Source: Oscillospiraceae bacterium
GTDB lineage: Bacteria; Bacillota; Clostridia; Oscillospirales; Oscillospiraceae
Length of the DNA: 34,535 bases
Assembly: GCA_015068155.1 (NCBI GenBank)
Contig: SVLC01000020.1
Location: forward strand, 1-34,535
Direction of reading: 5' to 3'
The position numbers and the translations under genes were made by a program. Positions 8,801 through 14,888 of this stretch are shown here, piece by piece; the first letter of the stretch is position 1; the number at the start of each line of letters is the position of its first letter. The notes under the pieces are model-generated. The model made no database searches, had not been told where the DNA came from, and was given only the letters and a program-made list of their open reading frames with translations.

Positions 8801-11525
8801 CGCCGATACCAACACGGGTGATGGTGTCGGGCATCTTCACGGACACGATGTCATAGCAACGCAGGAAGGCGTTGTCGATGATCTGGGTAACGGGGATATC
8901 CTTGTAGGTCGCGGGGATGATGATCTCGGTGACGCTCTTATTCTTCAGACCCAGACCCTGCTTGACACCGTAGGTGCCGTCGTTCAGCAGTTCATAGGCC
9001 AGCGCGTCTGCAAAGTAGGGGTATACAACGGTGGTGCCGATCACATCGTAAGGCACCAGGGACTTGCCTTCGGAGTCGGTGATCTGAACACCGGTGCCGG
9101 AGGGGCCGTTGTACCAACCGACGAAATAGCCCAGGCTATTGTCGGAAGTGGTGGGAACGGTCAGTTGGAAGTGCTTGGTGTAAGTAACGCTCTGGGTGCT
9201 TTCGTTGGTGATGTTGGTCACAGTGCCGTCAACGATAAACTGGATGTCGTACTTCTTGGGGCTCCAGTTGGCGTACAGCGCCATGTTGCCGTTGCCGGCG
9301 AACACATTGCCGGCATACTCCATGCCGTTGCCGTTGGCTGCGCCGGGGGTGTTGTACCAGCCGTCGAAGTCATAGCCTTCGTTGGTGAAATAATCCGGCA
9401 GCAGCATGGTATCGCCGATGGCCAGATATTCACGGACTTCGCCGCCCAGGGTGCGGCTGTAGTATGTGATCTCGTATGCGGTCACTTCGATGGAAGTCCA
9501 ATCGCCGGAAATGTCGGTGCAGCGGACCTCGATCAGGTTGGTGCCGGCCTTATCCAGCACGATCTGGGCATAGTTCACACCGGAAACGGTGATCACATCG
9601 CCGCCGTTGACACGGATCTCAAAGTTCTCGCCGCCCAGTACGGGAGTCCAGAATACCTTGTTGGCCTTGTAGGTCAAAACCGTATCCAGGGTCTTGTACT
9701 GTACTTCCACAGCCTTGCTGTAGGAGGAGCCTTCGCTGCCGGCAATGGCCTTCACCAGAACGGTGTAGCTCTGGCCCACGGAGGCATCGAACTTCTTCTC
9801 CACCAGATCCACGCTGTTGGTGGTCACTTCATAGGTGGATCCGCCGATCTTCACTTCGTACTTGGTGGCGCCGGCCACTTCGTCCCAGGTGATGACCATG
9901 CCATTGACCTGGACATTCTGGGGAGCGGCGGGTGCGGTCTTGCTGCAGCTGGCGGTTGCTGCGGCGGGGCTGTTGTAGCCGTTGGTCACGGGAACCACGG
10001 TCACGGTGATGTCGCCGGAGTAGGCGGCGATGCTGAAGGTATTGGCGTTGCCGTTGTTGATCACATAGGTGTTCTCGCCTACGGTCACGGTAACGGTGTA
10101 ACCCGCGGCATTTTCCACGGTGTCCCAAACGAACCGGTCGCCGGCCTTGTCGTAGCTCAGGTTCTCAACAGCGGCCAGGCTTCTGTCGTAAACGAAGGTC
10201 TGGGCCACGGAATCGGCATAGCCCTTGGCGGTGGCCACCACGGTGAAGCGGATGCCGCCTTCCTGCATGTAGCAGTTGGAGAAATTGAACACGGTGGCGC
10301 TGCCGTTGTCCAGATCGGCGTGGTTATGGTCGGGGTTGCCGCATTCCACGGTGATCCGGTAGTTCTCGGCGTTCTCTACGGCGCCGAAGATCAGCATACC
10401 GTTGATGACCTGGAAATTGGATACCCGGTCCAGCGCCTTGTTCCGGAAGTAACGGACGGTAGCTTCGGAATTGTTGGCGGAGTTGCTGGCCACGGCCACC
10501 ACTTCCACGGTGTAGTCACCGGCGGACAGGGCGGCGAAATCGAAGTTCATGCTGGTGGCGCCCAGAGAACCTTCATGGACCACAACGCCGTCGGCAGATA
10601 CGATCTTCACCTGGTATGCGGATGCGCCGTTTACGGCATTCCACTTCAGGCCCGTGGCAGTCACGGTCACATCGGGGTTTGCCAGCTTGGTCTCGGCTGC
10701 ATCGTGCCATACGGCGAACAGGGTGGTGTCGGCAGTGAGCACGGTGTCGGCAGTATAAGCGGCAGTCAGCTTCTGACCGTCCTCATACATGGATACGAAC
10801 CAGCCGCCGAAGGTGTAGCCGCTTCTGACGGGGGTGGGAACATTGTACAGCTGGCCATTGATGGTCTGCATCGCTTCCATCTGCTCTGCGCCTTCATAGC
10901 CCAGATCAAAGTTGGCGGTGTATTCCACATAGCCCACCTGCTTCTCTACCCAACCGGCATACACCGTCACATCGCCGGTAATGGCGTTGGTGAAGGCATA
11001 CGCAGTCTGGCAGGCGGCATCGGCATACCAGCCGATGAACACATGGCCTTCCTTGCTGGGGGTCGCAGGCATTGCCACCTGCTTGCCGTTGCACACGGTG
11101 GCAGGGGCGATGGCTTCGCCACCGGCGGTGTCGAAGGTCACGGTATAGTTGACTTGCTTCAGGAAGGTCATCACATTCCCGTTGTAGGTCATGGTGACCA
11201 CATCATTGCCCAGAACAGCCGTGGCGACATCGCTGCCCTGCACAAAGGTGAATGCCACATTGTTGTCGGTAACCGTGTATGTACCGGTCCGGTTCATGCC
11301 GGGGCCGGCAATGGTAAACTTGTTACCGCTGTTCAGGGACAGTATGATCTCTCCCTGTTCGACGCTATAGTAATAGACGCCGGTTTCTGCGCCTTCAGGA
11401 ACGTTCACATCTCCCTGAGGCGTTCCGTGGTCGCCGCTGATTACCACAATTGCCACGGCCGCTGCCACCAGCAGCACCATCGCTACGATAAACGCATAAA
11501 ACCACTTGCTCTTGTTCTTTAACAT
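1467..11525 (-). CDS. Giant BspA-type leucine-rich-repeat surface protein
   Basis: The product is 3352 residues. A single hydrophobic segment (8-29) after MLKNKSKW looks like an uncleaved signal anchor. InlB-like (Flg_new) modules lie at about 124-194 and 201-274, ending in blocks such as GWYADAA and VYAGWV. Several Fn3-like beta modules follow (about 278-680), then two more InlB-like modules (about 684-838). From about 846 to 2890 run dozens of BspA/TpLRR-type LRR_5 repeats of the form 'IG..AF..C..L..I.IP'. Residues 2905-3352 are five helical repeats I do not recognise. No LPXTG, SLH or choline-binding anchor is present, so the protein is probably held by its N terminus with the helical array outermost. 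The start at 11525 has a TAGGAGGA site; a longer in-frame ATG at 11624 lacks one. BspA-type LRRs are known in adhesins; the ligand here is unknown. Confidence 0.92.
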   Translation of the reverse strand: MLKNKSKWFYAFIVAMVLLVAAAVAIVVISGDHGTPQGDVNVPEGAETGVYYYSVEQGEIILSLNSGNKFTIAGPGMNRTGTYTVTDNNVAFTFVQGSDVATAVLGNDVVTMTYNGNVMTFLKQVNYTVTFDTAGGEAIAPATVCNGKQVAMPATPSKEGHVFIGWYADAACQTAYAFTNAITGDVTVYAGWVEKQVGYVEYTANFDLGYEGAEQMEAMQTINGQLYNVPTPVRSGYTFGGWFVSMYEDGQKLTAAYTADTVLTADTTLFAVWHDAAETKLANPDVTVTATGLKWNAVNGASAYQVKIVSADGVVVHEGSLGATSMNFDFAALSAGDYTVEVVAVASNSANNSEATVRYFRNKALDRVSNFQVINGMLIFGAVENAENYRITVECGNPDHNHADLDNGSATVFNFSNCYMQEGGIRFTVVATAKGYADSVAQTFVYDRSLAAVENLSYDKAGDRFVWDTVENAAGYTVTVTVGENTYVINNGNANTFSIAAYSGDITVTVVPVTNGYNSPAAATASCSKTAPAAPQNVQVNGMVITWDEVAGATKYEVKIGGSTYEVTTNSVDLVEKKFDASVGQSYTVLVKAIAGSEGSSYSKAVEVQYKTLDTVLTYKANKVFWTPVLGGENFEIRVNGGDVITVSGVNYAQIVLDKAGTNLIEVRCTDISGDWTSIEVTAYEITYYSRTLGGEVREYLAIGDTMLLPDYFTNEGYDFDGWYNTPGAANGNGMEYAGNVFAGNGNMALYANWSPKKYDIQFIVDGTVTNITNESTQSVTYTKHFQLTVPTTSDNSLGYFVGWYNGPSGTGVQITDSEGKSLVPYDVIGTTVVYPYFADALAYELLNDGTYGVKQGLGLKNKSVTEIIIPATYKDIPVTQIIDNAFLRCYDIVSVKMPDTITRVGIGAFERCDSLESIDVYVVDPNSTAFKPYSSSDGALLFFDEASGNTYLEVFPRAKIGTYTVPEEVDNIRPYAFKYSKISKVIISKGVTYVAESAFYECNYLTTIEFEFGREESVTIANDAFNDLPKVETLILPAKLNVIEDLKTLDKLTALKNIQVEEGGENYSASNNLLCDGPGTAVLYVPNSFAGVFEVPMGITGIGENVFAGKSSVTEVVIPAWVTSVGTSAFESCSNLLKVTVRGPRNNDLVIGENAFAGCERLLEVAFEGGSGSGGGAITIGNSAFHGSAEMEKLTVGQNVIIASIGESAFAKSPVLSDLDIHETAVISTIGARAFENCISIKEYVVHASTTSIGDYAFMGCSYLETVEFAPNGGQIDFGVGVFQDCVRLTTIVLPATLSAFDGSVFDGCEHINNVEVEAGNPYLETKDGALYTMGLTELIYYPRNLDGDLSKLPWDTLEKIGPAVFKGNVKVTNVVIGEKIVEIGNGAFANCINLDSLTFANMDSAMIIGDNAFDNCTKLTAIAVPSKTTSIGANAFYMTKISTFVIPETVTTIGDYAFAYTDIADITIPAAVTYIGQGAFYKATKLASINFVGGTEPLVIGTVDQVATSVSLYGASDDPTFDTRGTFVGTALTQINLPANISVIGDFAFDGLTALTAVSIPDNSQMKLIGMNAFNKTAITEINLSEGLEFIGEHAFAQTKLTTITIPGTVQHLRAYALSTSTLTEILFAPNTTEGATFTIYNFAMLGVSATEITLPAHLTMIGEYNTEFAYHTVCDVFYTNSKYDTPAGYTGTTTLAKIHVAEGGTVYGSKDGILYAKGPAGELLELQFCPKANTGDIIVPNTVVHVQHTAFVETNVSSIVFEEFPKDDPRYGQPLLSIGACNELKSACPYVFGPTGFGQYYTKLTLIQFPSHLHTMSSQSIGNLNVNTKENPNWTLELVFNPDSMVAFKAAAIRNSSAISKVTLPKVSEIGRYAFAGCGATEITFAPGSTVSEIGEFAFNTCKFTTMVIPASVRMIGKQGFSSCTQMTSFTQEENGCLDTIGEQAFQQCNAMVNFKIPDTVTIIGQEAFANCTKLETLEISASLQTIDAASSIVKNCSKLREIIVPESHPYLKSINGVLYDIQETILFIYPQAKGQMTDAIPSTVHTIANGAFQYYQGTSVILPEGLRYIGSNAFASASKLTSIVIPASVQEIGDRAFDSTSAMKKITIPEDSKLEGIGEYAFNSSGIDGIYLPDSITYIGQQAFHSCKGLTNVVLPAALKALSSMVFRYCGNLQSVTMQEGLEEIGNSAFNYCNSLISVTIPDSVTVTGSSVFSSCPALEEVLMTENSQLKSIGNYSFYGCTSLKRVIFGPLVETFGTENINSKGEDVRNLFTNCTALEEVKMPDALVDIPEGVFKGCASLKTVNLPASCSTIAKDAFNGCSAITELTLFASLTSIGANAFANCTGLTTVNVESGCGLLRIADGAFENTTALSGVALPSTVTHIGNRAFMNSGIAEAPIPTSLTKIGDYAFYGCANLTSVGIPSTVTGIGAYAFAGCENLKSLALSVGLKTIGDFAFADCGKITEVIIPKTVAFMGANPFTNCTGLTSITLESGNESFKEIDGVIFDKTGYTLNIYPVYKTDATYEIPESVYEIAGGAFSGSQLQSIVLPDNVRKISESAFRNSQKLQTVVIPGNVSSIDAYAFADCVMLNDLVIPAAVANLGDYAFAGCTSLTNLILEERKTEMTVGAHLFDGCTSLTTVFEFPGVNTFSAYMYANTGIVNLVIPNSYTNLNAEGVFAYCANLQTVQFPANAGTRLGGRFFKGCTALVSIDIPSSITSIGTPYDNKTSTSAIGEVFMDCTSLQSISFNATGFSGESTFENCVSLTNVVAGQKYGTSIRMYANCTALPISVLSKLTTIEKEAFLNCVGMIGDADLSGVRTFGAYSLAGCTNLGKLTVGSMELYLQDYSFTGLTANTTIYFKNATSLEAAMNKTGNMNGKWHLNTEAQFAFYTPSGSQTVTLTAEEVKMVETFCKTWGVKDMDAVQAKLLAYKTAFNDMNPGDALSKEEMEQLMNFCKEMGIEKYDESVVTKEWIEYKKTLAKALLEQYALSDEEKKMVQTFCETWGVKVMEEIEARLQMYKASFIETNPKEISKEEQEQLMNFCKEMGIEKIDIEMVCKEWLAYKQSLAKQLMEKFALTDEEKKMVQSFCETWGIKMMEEIEARLLAYKASFTETDPKEISKEEMEQLNIFCKEMGIEKIDMEQVCKEWLTYKQALAAANKPAAKSYLTEKEIAELEALVGKIEISPEALDAIKAAWSEWKFNFTDTKFDEGMVKQWCEELRTYLVKELGVNEKSASVFVEMAQGSWGKYAMELANKNAKAQLTDEDQKLIMGLMDMGVGKDMLETVQTKLFNYKRFFSETEVGKELSPEEMEQLTAFLEEIGLDAKMAEKLAMNWVEYKMTLLKTMA

Positions 11526-11638
11526 AGATCTTCCTCCTAATCTAGGTTTTGTCGGGATCTTGCCGGGGGGCGAAAATACGCTACATTTGCGACTGGCCGG
11601 TCGCCAAAGGCCATAAGAACGCAAATTATGGATTTTCT
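11526..11638 (-). promoter_or_regulatory. Foldable 5' leader of the giant surface protein gene
   Basis: About 110 nt lie between the predicted transcription start and the ATG. On the RNA, ATTTGCG (11620-11626) pairs with CGCAAAT (11585-11591), enclosing a TGGCC/GGCCA stem (11609-11613 with 11594-11598). A competing pairing of GCGAC with GTCGC (11589-11604, near-palindromic) uses the same bases. The AGGAGG ribosome site is about seven bases before the start. I do not recognise a known riboswitch class here; the structure could also be a protein-binding site in the DNA. Confidence 0.45.
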
Positions 11639-11644
11639 ATAAGT

Positions 11645-11673
11645 ATTCTAACGAACAAACCTCCTTCTGTCAA
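11645..11673 (-). promoter_or_regulatory. Strong sigma-A promoter for the giant surface protein gene
   Basis: A perfect -35 box TTGACA (11668-11673) and a -10 box TAGAAT (11645-11650) are separated by 17 bp. It is the best match to consensus in the window, and it sits just upstream of the leader of the 10-kb gene. It is the only convincing promoter I found for the three leftward genes of this operon. Confidence 0.85.
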
Positions 11674-11788
11674 CAAAACCCACAAATTTTCTATTTCACT
11701 TTTGTGTATTATTAAGTTTATTTTTATATTAGAGCTTTTCTGCTCCCCCATTCTAAGAATATGCCGCCCCCCGAACCAAAATCGTTTC

Positions 11789-11830
11789 CAATAAAAACAA
11801 AAAAACAAGAGCGGAATTTCCGCTCTTGTT
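11789..11830 (-). terminator. Rho-independent terminator of the prfA-upp operon
   Basis: Two perfectly complementary 13-nt arms (11804-11816 and 11818-11830) form a hairpin on the minus strand, followed by TTTTTTGTTTTTAT. It lies 25 bp after the upp stop codon and separates that operon from the giant-protein promoter. The 330-bp gene-free stretch 11526-11855 holds this terminator, the promoter and the leader; I see no gene in it. Confidence 0.9.
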
Positions 11831-11855
11831 GGATGGTACATGATGACCAATATTT

Positions 11856-12482
11856 TTATTTGGTTCCGAAGATCCGGTCGCCGGCATCCCCCAGACCGGG
11901 AATGATATAGGCATGATCGTTCAGCTTCTCGTCGCAGGCTGCCAGGTAAATATCCACATCGGGATGGGCCTGCTGCACCGTCTGAATGCCCTCGGGACAG
12001 CCGATGATATTCATCATAATAATGTGCTTGCAGCCCCGGGCCTTCAGAAAATCAATGGCCGCCACAGCGCTGCCGCCGGTGGCCAGCATGGGATCCACCA
12101 CATATACCTGCCGGTTTTCGATATCCTCCGGCAGCTTGCAGTAATATTCCACCGGCTTGTGGGTATCCGGATCCCGGTAAAGGCCGATATGGCCGATCTT
12201 GGCAGAAGGGATCATGTCCACCATGGCATCCACCATGCCCAATCCCGCCCGGAGGATCGGAATGATCGCCAGTTTTTTGCCTGCCAGCATCCGGCACTTG
12301 GCCGTAGCCACCGGGGTTTCCACCAGCACTTCCCGGGTGGGCAGATTGCGGGTGGCCTCATAGCACATCAGTCCGGCGATCTCACTGATCAGCGCCCGGA
12401 ATTCCTTGGTACCTGTGTTTTTGTCACGCAGAATAGCCAGCTTGTGCTGGATCAACGGATGGTCAAATACATGAACTGCCAT
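11856..12482 (-). CDS. upp: Uracil phosphoribosyltransferase
   Basis: The 208-residue product matches the usual length of bacterial Upp. It makes UMP from uracil and PRPP in pyrimidine salvage, in the cytoplasm. The PRPP-binding loop is DPMLATGGS (130-138), and the C-terminal uracil-binding region [13 protein letters not shown] is intact. [10 protein letters not shown] (74-83) is also typical of the family. A GGGAG site lies eight bases before the ATG. The gene follows tsaB by 36 bp with no clear promoter between, so it is probably the last gene of the prfA operon and ends at the terminator at 11789-11830. Confidence 0.97.
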   Translation of the reverse strand: MAVHVFDHPLIQHKLAILRDKNTGTKEFRALISEIAGLMCYEATRNLPTREVLVETPVATAKCRMLAGKKLAIIPILRAGLGMVDAMVDMIPSAKIGHIGLYRDPDTHKPVEYYCKLPEDIENRQVYVVDPMLATGGSAVAAIDFLKARGCKHIIMMNIIGCPEGIQTVQQAHPDVDIYLAACDEKLNDHAYIIPGLGDAGDRIFGTK

Positions 12483-12518
12483 ATCTTTATCTCCCTATTA
12501 TATATAATAATGTATAGA

Positions 12519-13214
12519 TTACTGTTTTTCCTGTCGTTCCAGTTTTTCCCGTTCTGCCTGGCTGAGCCGCAGATAATTAGGCTGCAGACTTTCGGCATCC
12601 GCCGCCACGCCGGCTTTCACCATCTCCGCCGCTGCCATGGCCACGCCTGCCGCCCGCTGGTGCATCCGATGCTCCTCCGGGGCAATTACCCGATCCTGCA
12701 GCGCAGCTTTGGCCACCAGGCTGCCGTCGCCCACCAGGTAAACCTCGCCTTCCATTGCCGCCAATTCCCGGCCAAGGTCTGCCAGCGCAATGGCCCGATC
12801 CTCTGTCAGGCGGCTAATTTCCCCGTTTTCCACCCGGAACAAGGCGTTATATACCTGATTTCGCCGGGCGTCCATCACCCCGCATACAATACCATGGGTT
12901 ATGGAAAAGTTTTTTGCCATCGCCTCCAGGGTGGACACGCCATAGCACGGCACCTGTAAGCCCCAGGCCAGCCCCTTGGCCGCCGCCATACCGATCCGCA
13001 CGCCGGTAAAGCTGCCGGGGCCCGCCGCCACCGCCACATATGTGACATCCTGGGCGGTATAGCCGCTGCTTTTCAGCATATCCTCCGCCATGACCATCAA
13101 GGTTTGGCTATGGGTAAGGCCCGTATTCTGATAGCTCTCCGCCAGCAGCCTCGCGCCGTCATGCAGCGCCACCGATGCTGCCTTGGCAGAGGTTTCAAAG
13201 GCTAAGATCAGCAA
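12519..13214 (-). CDS. tsaB: tRNA t6A synthesis protein TsaB
   Basis: TsaB is the ASKHA-fold partner of TsaD and TsaE in making the threonylcarbamoyl-adenosine modification at position 37 of ANN-decoding tRNAs. The product begins LILAFETSAKAASVAL, the usual N-terminal strand of the family, and carries the AAGPGSFTGVRIG signature at about residues 70-82. I place the start at a TTG (13214-13212), eight bases after AAGGAGG, giving 231 residues, the usual length. The only upstream in-frame ATG (13259) would add 15 unrelated residues and reach further into tsaE. The gene overlaps the end of tsaE by 20 bp, which suggests translational coupling. TsaD is not in this window. Confidence 0.93.
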   Translation of the reverse strand: MLILAFETSAKAASVALHDGARLLAESYQNTGLTHSQTLMVMAEDMLKSSGYTAQDVTYVAVAAGPGSFTGVRIGMAAAKGLAWGLQVPCYGVSTLEAMAKNFSITHGIVCGVMDARRNQVYNALFRVENGEISRLTEDRAIALADLGRELAAMEGEVYLVGDGSLVAKAALQDRVIAPEEHRMHQRAAGVAMAAAEMVKAGVAADAESLQPNYLRLSQAEREKLERQEKQ

Positions 13215-13632
13215 ATTCTTCCCCTCCTTCAACGGTGATGCGGCGGCTTTCGTCGCCAATCTTTTCGATATTTATCAGGAGAAAACGGTCCAGGGCTTCT
13301 TCCACGTTTTCGCTCCACTCTACGGCGCAAACGCCGCCCCGGTCCAGATAATCCTCCCAGCCGATGTCCCACAGATCCTCAGCCGACCGCAGCCGGTACA
13401 TATCGAAGTGAAACAGCGGCATTCTGCCGGAAAGATATTCATTTACGATTGTGTAGGTGGGGCTGGTGACCATATCCGTGCAGCCCAATCCCCTGGCAAG
13501 TCCACGGGTGAAGGCGGTCTTCCCTGCCCCCAGGTCCCCCCGGTAGGCGATCACGGTGCCTGGCCGCAACACCCCGGCCAGTTTTTCCGCGACAGCCTCG
13601 GTTTCCGCCGGAGAATTTGTAATGTAAGTCAT
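13195..13632 (-). CDS. tsaE: tRNA t6A synthesis ATPase TsaE
   Basis: This small P-loop ATPase (145 residues) regulates the TsaB-TsaD complex during tRNA t6A synthesis. The Walker A motif GDLGAGKT is at residues 32-39, followed by TSPTYTIVNEY and the HFDMYRL strand that are typical of TsaE. The C-terminal WSEN block of the family is present. I chose the ATG at 13632, which follows AGAGG at six bases. A further ATG six bases upstream overlaps that ribosome site. It lies between prfA (71 bp away) and tsaB (20-bp overlap), and is probably transcribed from the prfA promoter. Confidence 0.95.
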   Translation of the reverse strand: MTYITNSPAETEAVAEKLAGVLRPGTVIAYRGDLGAGKTAFTRGLARGLGCTDMVTSPTYTIVNEYLSGRMPLFHFDMYRLRSAEDLWDIGWEDYLDRGGVCAVEWSENVEEALDRFLLINIEKIGDESRRITVEGGEEFADLSL

Positions 13633-13658
13633 AAGCATCCTCTTTTTCTTTCCGCACA

Positions 13659-13703
13659 CCTCATCAGTCAGCTTCGCTGACAGCTTCTCCTCAAGCAGAA
13701 GCC
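13659..13703. repeat. REP-like palindromic intergenic repeat
   Basis: This 45-bp element fills most of the prfA-tsaE gap and ends exactly at the prfA stop codon. It contains two short hairpins: GTCAGC/GCTGAC around TTC, and GCTTCT/AGAAGC. From memory, closely similar units beginning CCTCATCAGTCAGCTTCGC are scattered between genes in gut Clostridia genomes; this could not be checked here. I found only this one copy in the window. It may act as a mild transcription or RNA-stability element inside the operon. Confidence 0.55.
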
Positions 13704-14765
13704 TTATTTCGCGGCGTTTTTCAGCTTTTCCGCCTGGTCCGCCGTGGCCAGAGCATCGATGATCTCATCCAATGCCCCATCCATCACCGCGTCGATCTTA
13801 TAAATGGTCAAACCAATGCGGTGATCCGTCACCCGACCCTGGGGAAAATTGTAAGTTCGGATCCGCTCGTTGCGCATACCCGTGCCCACCTGGCTGCGGC
13901 GCATACCGTCATTTTCCGACTGGATCCGATCCTGCTCCATGTCATAAAGCTTGCTGGCCAGCATCATCATGCACTTTTCCCGATTCTGCAACTGGCTGCG
14001 CTCTTCCTGACAGGCCACCACGATGCCGCTGGGCTTATGGATCAGCCGCACCGCGGACGAGGTTTTGTTGACGTGCTGGCCGCCGGCGCCGGAAGCCCGG
14101 TAGACCTGCATCTCAATATCGGCAGGATTGATCTGCACATCCACTTCTTCCATTTCCGGCAGCACCGCCACCGTAGCCGTGGAGGTATGGACCCGGCCGC
14201 CGGATTCGGTTTCCGGCACACGCTGTACCCGGTGGACGCCGGACTCATACTTTAACCGGCTGTATGCGCCCCGGCCCTCGATAATAAAATCCGCTTCCTT
14301 CACGCCGCCCAGTTCCGTATCCGCATAGTTCAGCAATTGGATCCGCCAGCCCATTTTTGCCGCGTACATGGAATACATCCGGTACAGGCTGTGGGCAAAC
14401 AGGGCGCTTTCTTCACCGCCAACGCCGCCCCGGATCTCCACGATCACATTTTTTTCGTCGTTGGGATCTTTGGGCAGCAGCAGGATCCGCAGCTGATCCC
14501 GCAAAATCTCCATGGATTCCTTGGCCTGCTTATAGGTCTGCTGGCACAGCTCCCGCATTTCCGGGTCGGCCATCAATTCCTGGGAATCCAAAAGATCCTG
14601 CTCCGCCCGGCGGTAAGCCAGATAAGCCTCCACGATAGGCTCCAGATCATTCTTTTCCCGCAGTAGCGCCGCCGCCTTTTTGGGGTCGTTATAAAAATCC
14701 GGCTGTTCGGATTTTGCGCACAGCTCTTCATAGCGGCTATAAACCGCCTGCAATTTATCCAGCAT
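13704..14765 (-). CDS. prfA: Peptide chain release factor 1
   Basis: RF1 reads UAA and UAG stop codons in the ribosome and triggers peptide release. The 353-residue product has the GGQ catalytic motif in SGAGGQHVNKTSS (GGQ at 228-230). The stop-codon recognition tripeptide is PET (184-186), the P-x-T form of RF1 and not the SPF of RF2. VEIRGGVGGEES marks the start of the core domain. The ATG at 14765 has AGGAG eight bases upstream and lies directly behind a strong promoter. It is the first gene of prfA-tsaE-tsaB-upp. The usual partner methylase prmC is not adjacent. Confidence 0.97.
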   Translation of the reverse strand: MLDKLQAVYSRYEELCAKSEQPDFYNDPKKAAALLREKNDLEPIVEAYLAYRRAEQDLLDSQELMADPEMRELCQQTYKQAKESMEILRDQLRILLLPKDPNDEKNVIVEIRGGVGGEESALFAHSLYRMYSMYAAKMGWRIQLLNYADTELGGVKEADFIIEGRGAYSRLKYESGVHRVQRVPETESGGRVHTSTATVAVLPEMEEVDVQINPADIEMQVYRASGAGGQHVNKTSSAVRLIHKPSGIVVACQEERSQLQNREKCMMMLASKLYDMEQDRIQSENDGMRRSQVGTGMRNERIRTYNFPQGRVTDHRIGLTIYKIDAVMDGALDEIIDALATADQAEKLKNAAK

Positions 14766-14796
14766 GGCATTCGCTCCTAAAAATCTCTTATTTTTT

Positions 14797-14825
14797 ATTA
14801 TAGCCGATTTTTCCGGAAATGTAAA
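14797..14825 (-). promoter_or_regulatory. Promoter of the prfA-tsaE-tsaB-upp operon
   Basis: The -35 box TTTACA (14820-14825) and perfect -10 box TATAAT (14797-14802) are 17 bp apart. The promoter lies 32 bp before the prfA start and just after the terminator of the cell-shape operon. Confidence 0.85.
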
Positions 14826-14857
14826 GAAAAAACAGATCTCCCTTTCCCGGGCAGACG

Positions 14858-14884
14858 AAAAAGCTCCCTCTGACGAAGGAGCTC
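14858..14884 (-). terminator. Rho-independent terminator of the cell-shape operon
   Basis: The arms AGCTCC (14862-14867) and GGAGCT (14878-14883) form a stem that is followed on the minus strand by TTTTT. It begins a few bases after the PBP2 stop codon at 14889. Confidence 0.75.
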
Positions 14885-14888
14885 TTCC

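Noticed and set aside
7590..11522. A 1310-codon open frame on the plus strand, and several other long ones (1308-3131, 5079-6974, 21158-23476)
   Set aside because: They are antisense to real genes with strong codon bias and repeats. They are low-complexity (Gly, Ala, His, Val), lack ribosome sites and match no family.
11585..11638. Possible cyclic-di-GMP (GEMM) riboswitch in the giant gene leader
   Set aside because: Some GCAAA and GGCC strings recall the class, but the conserved core and tetraloop-receptor bases are not there.
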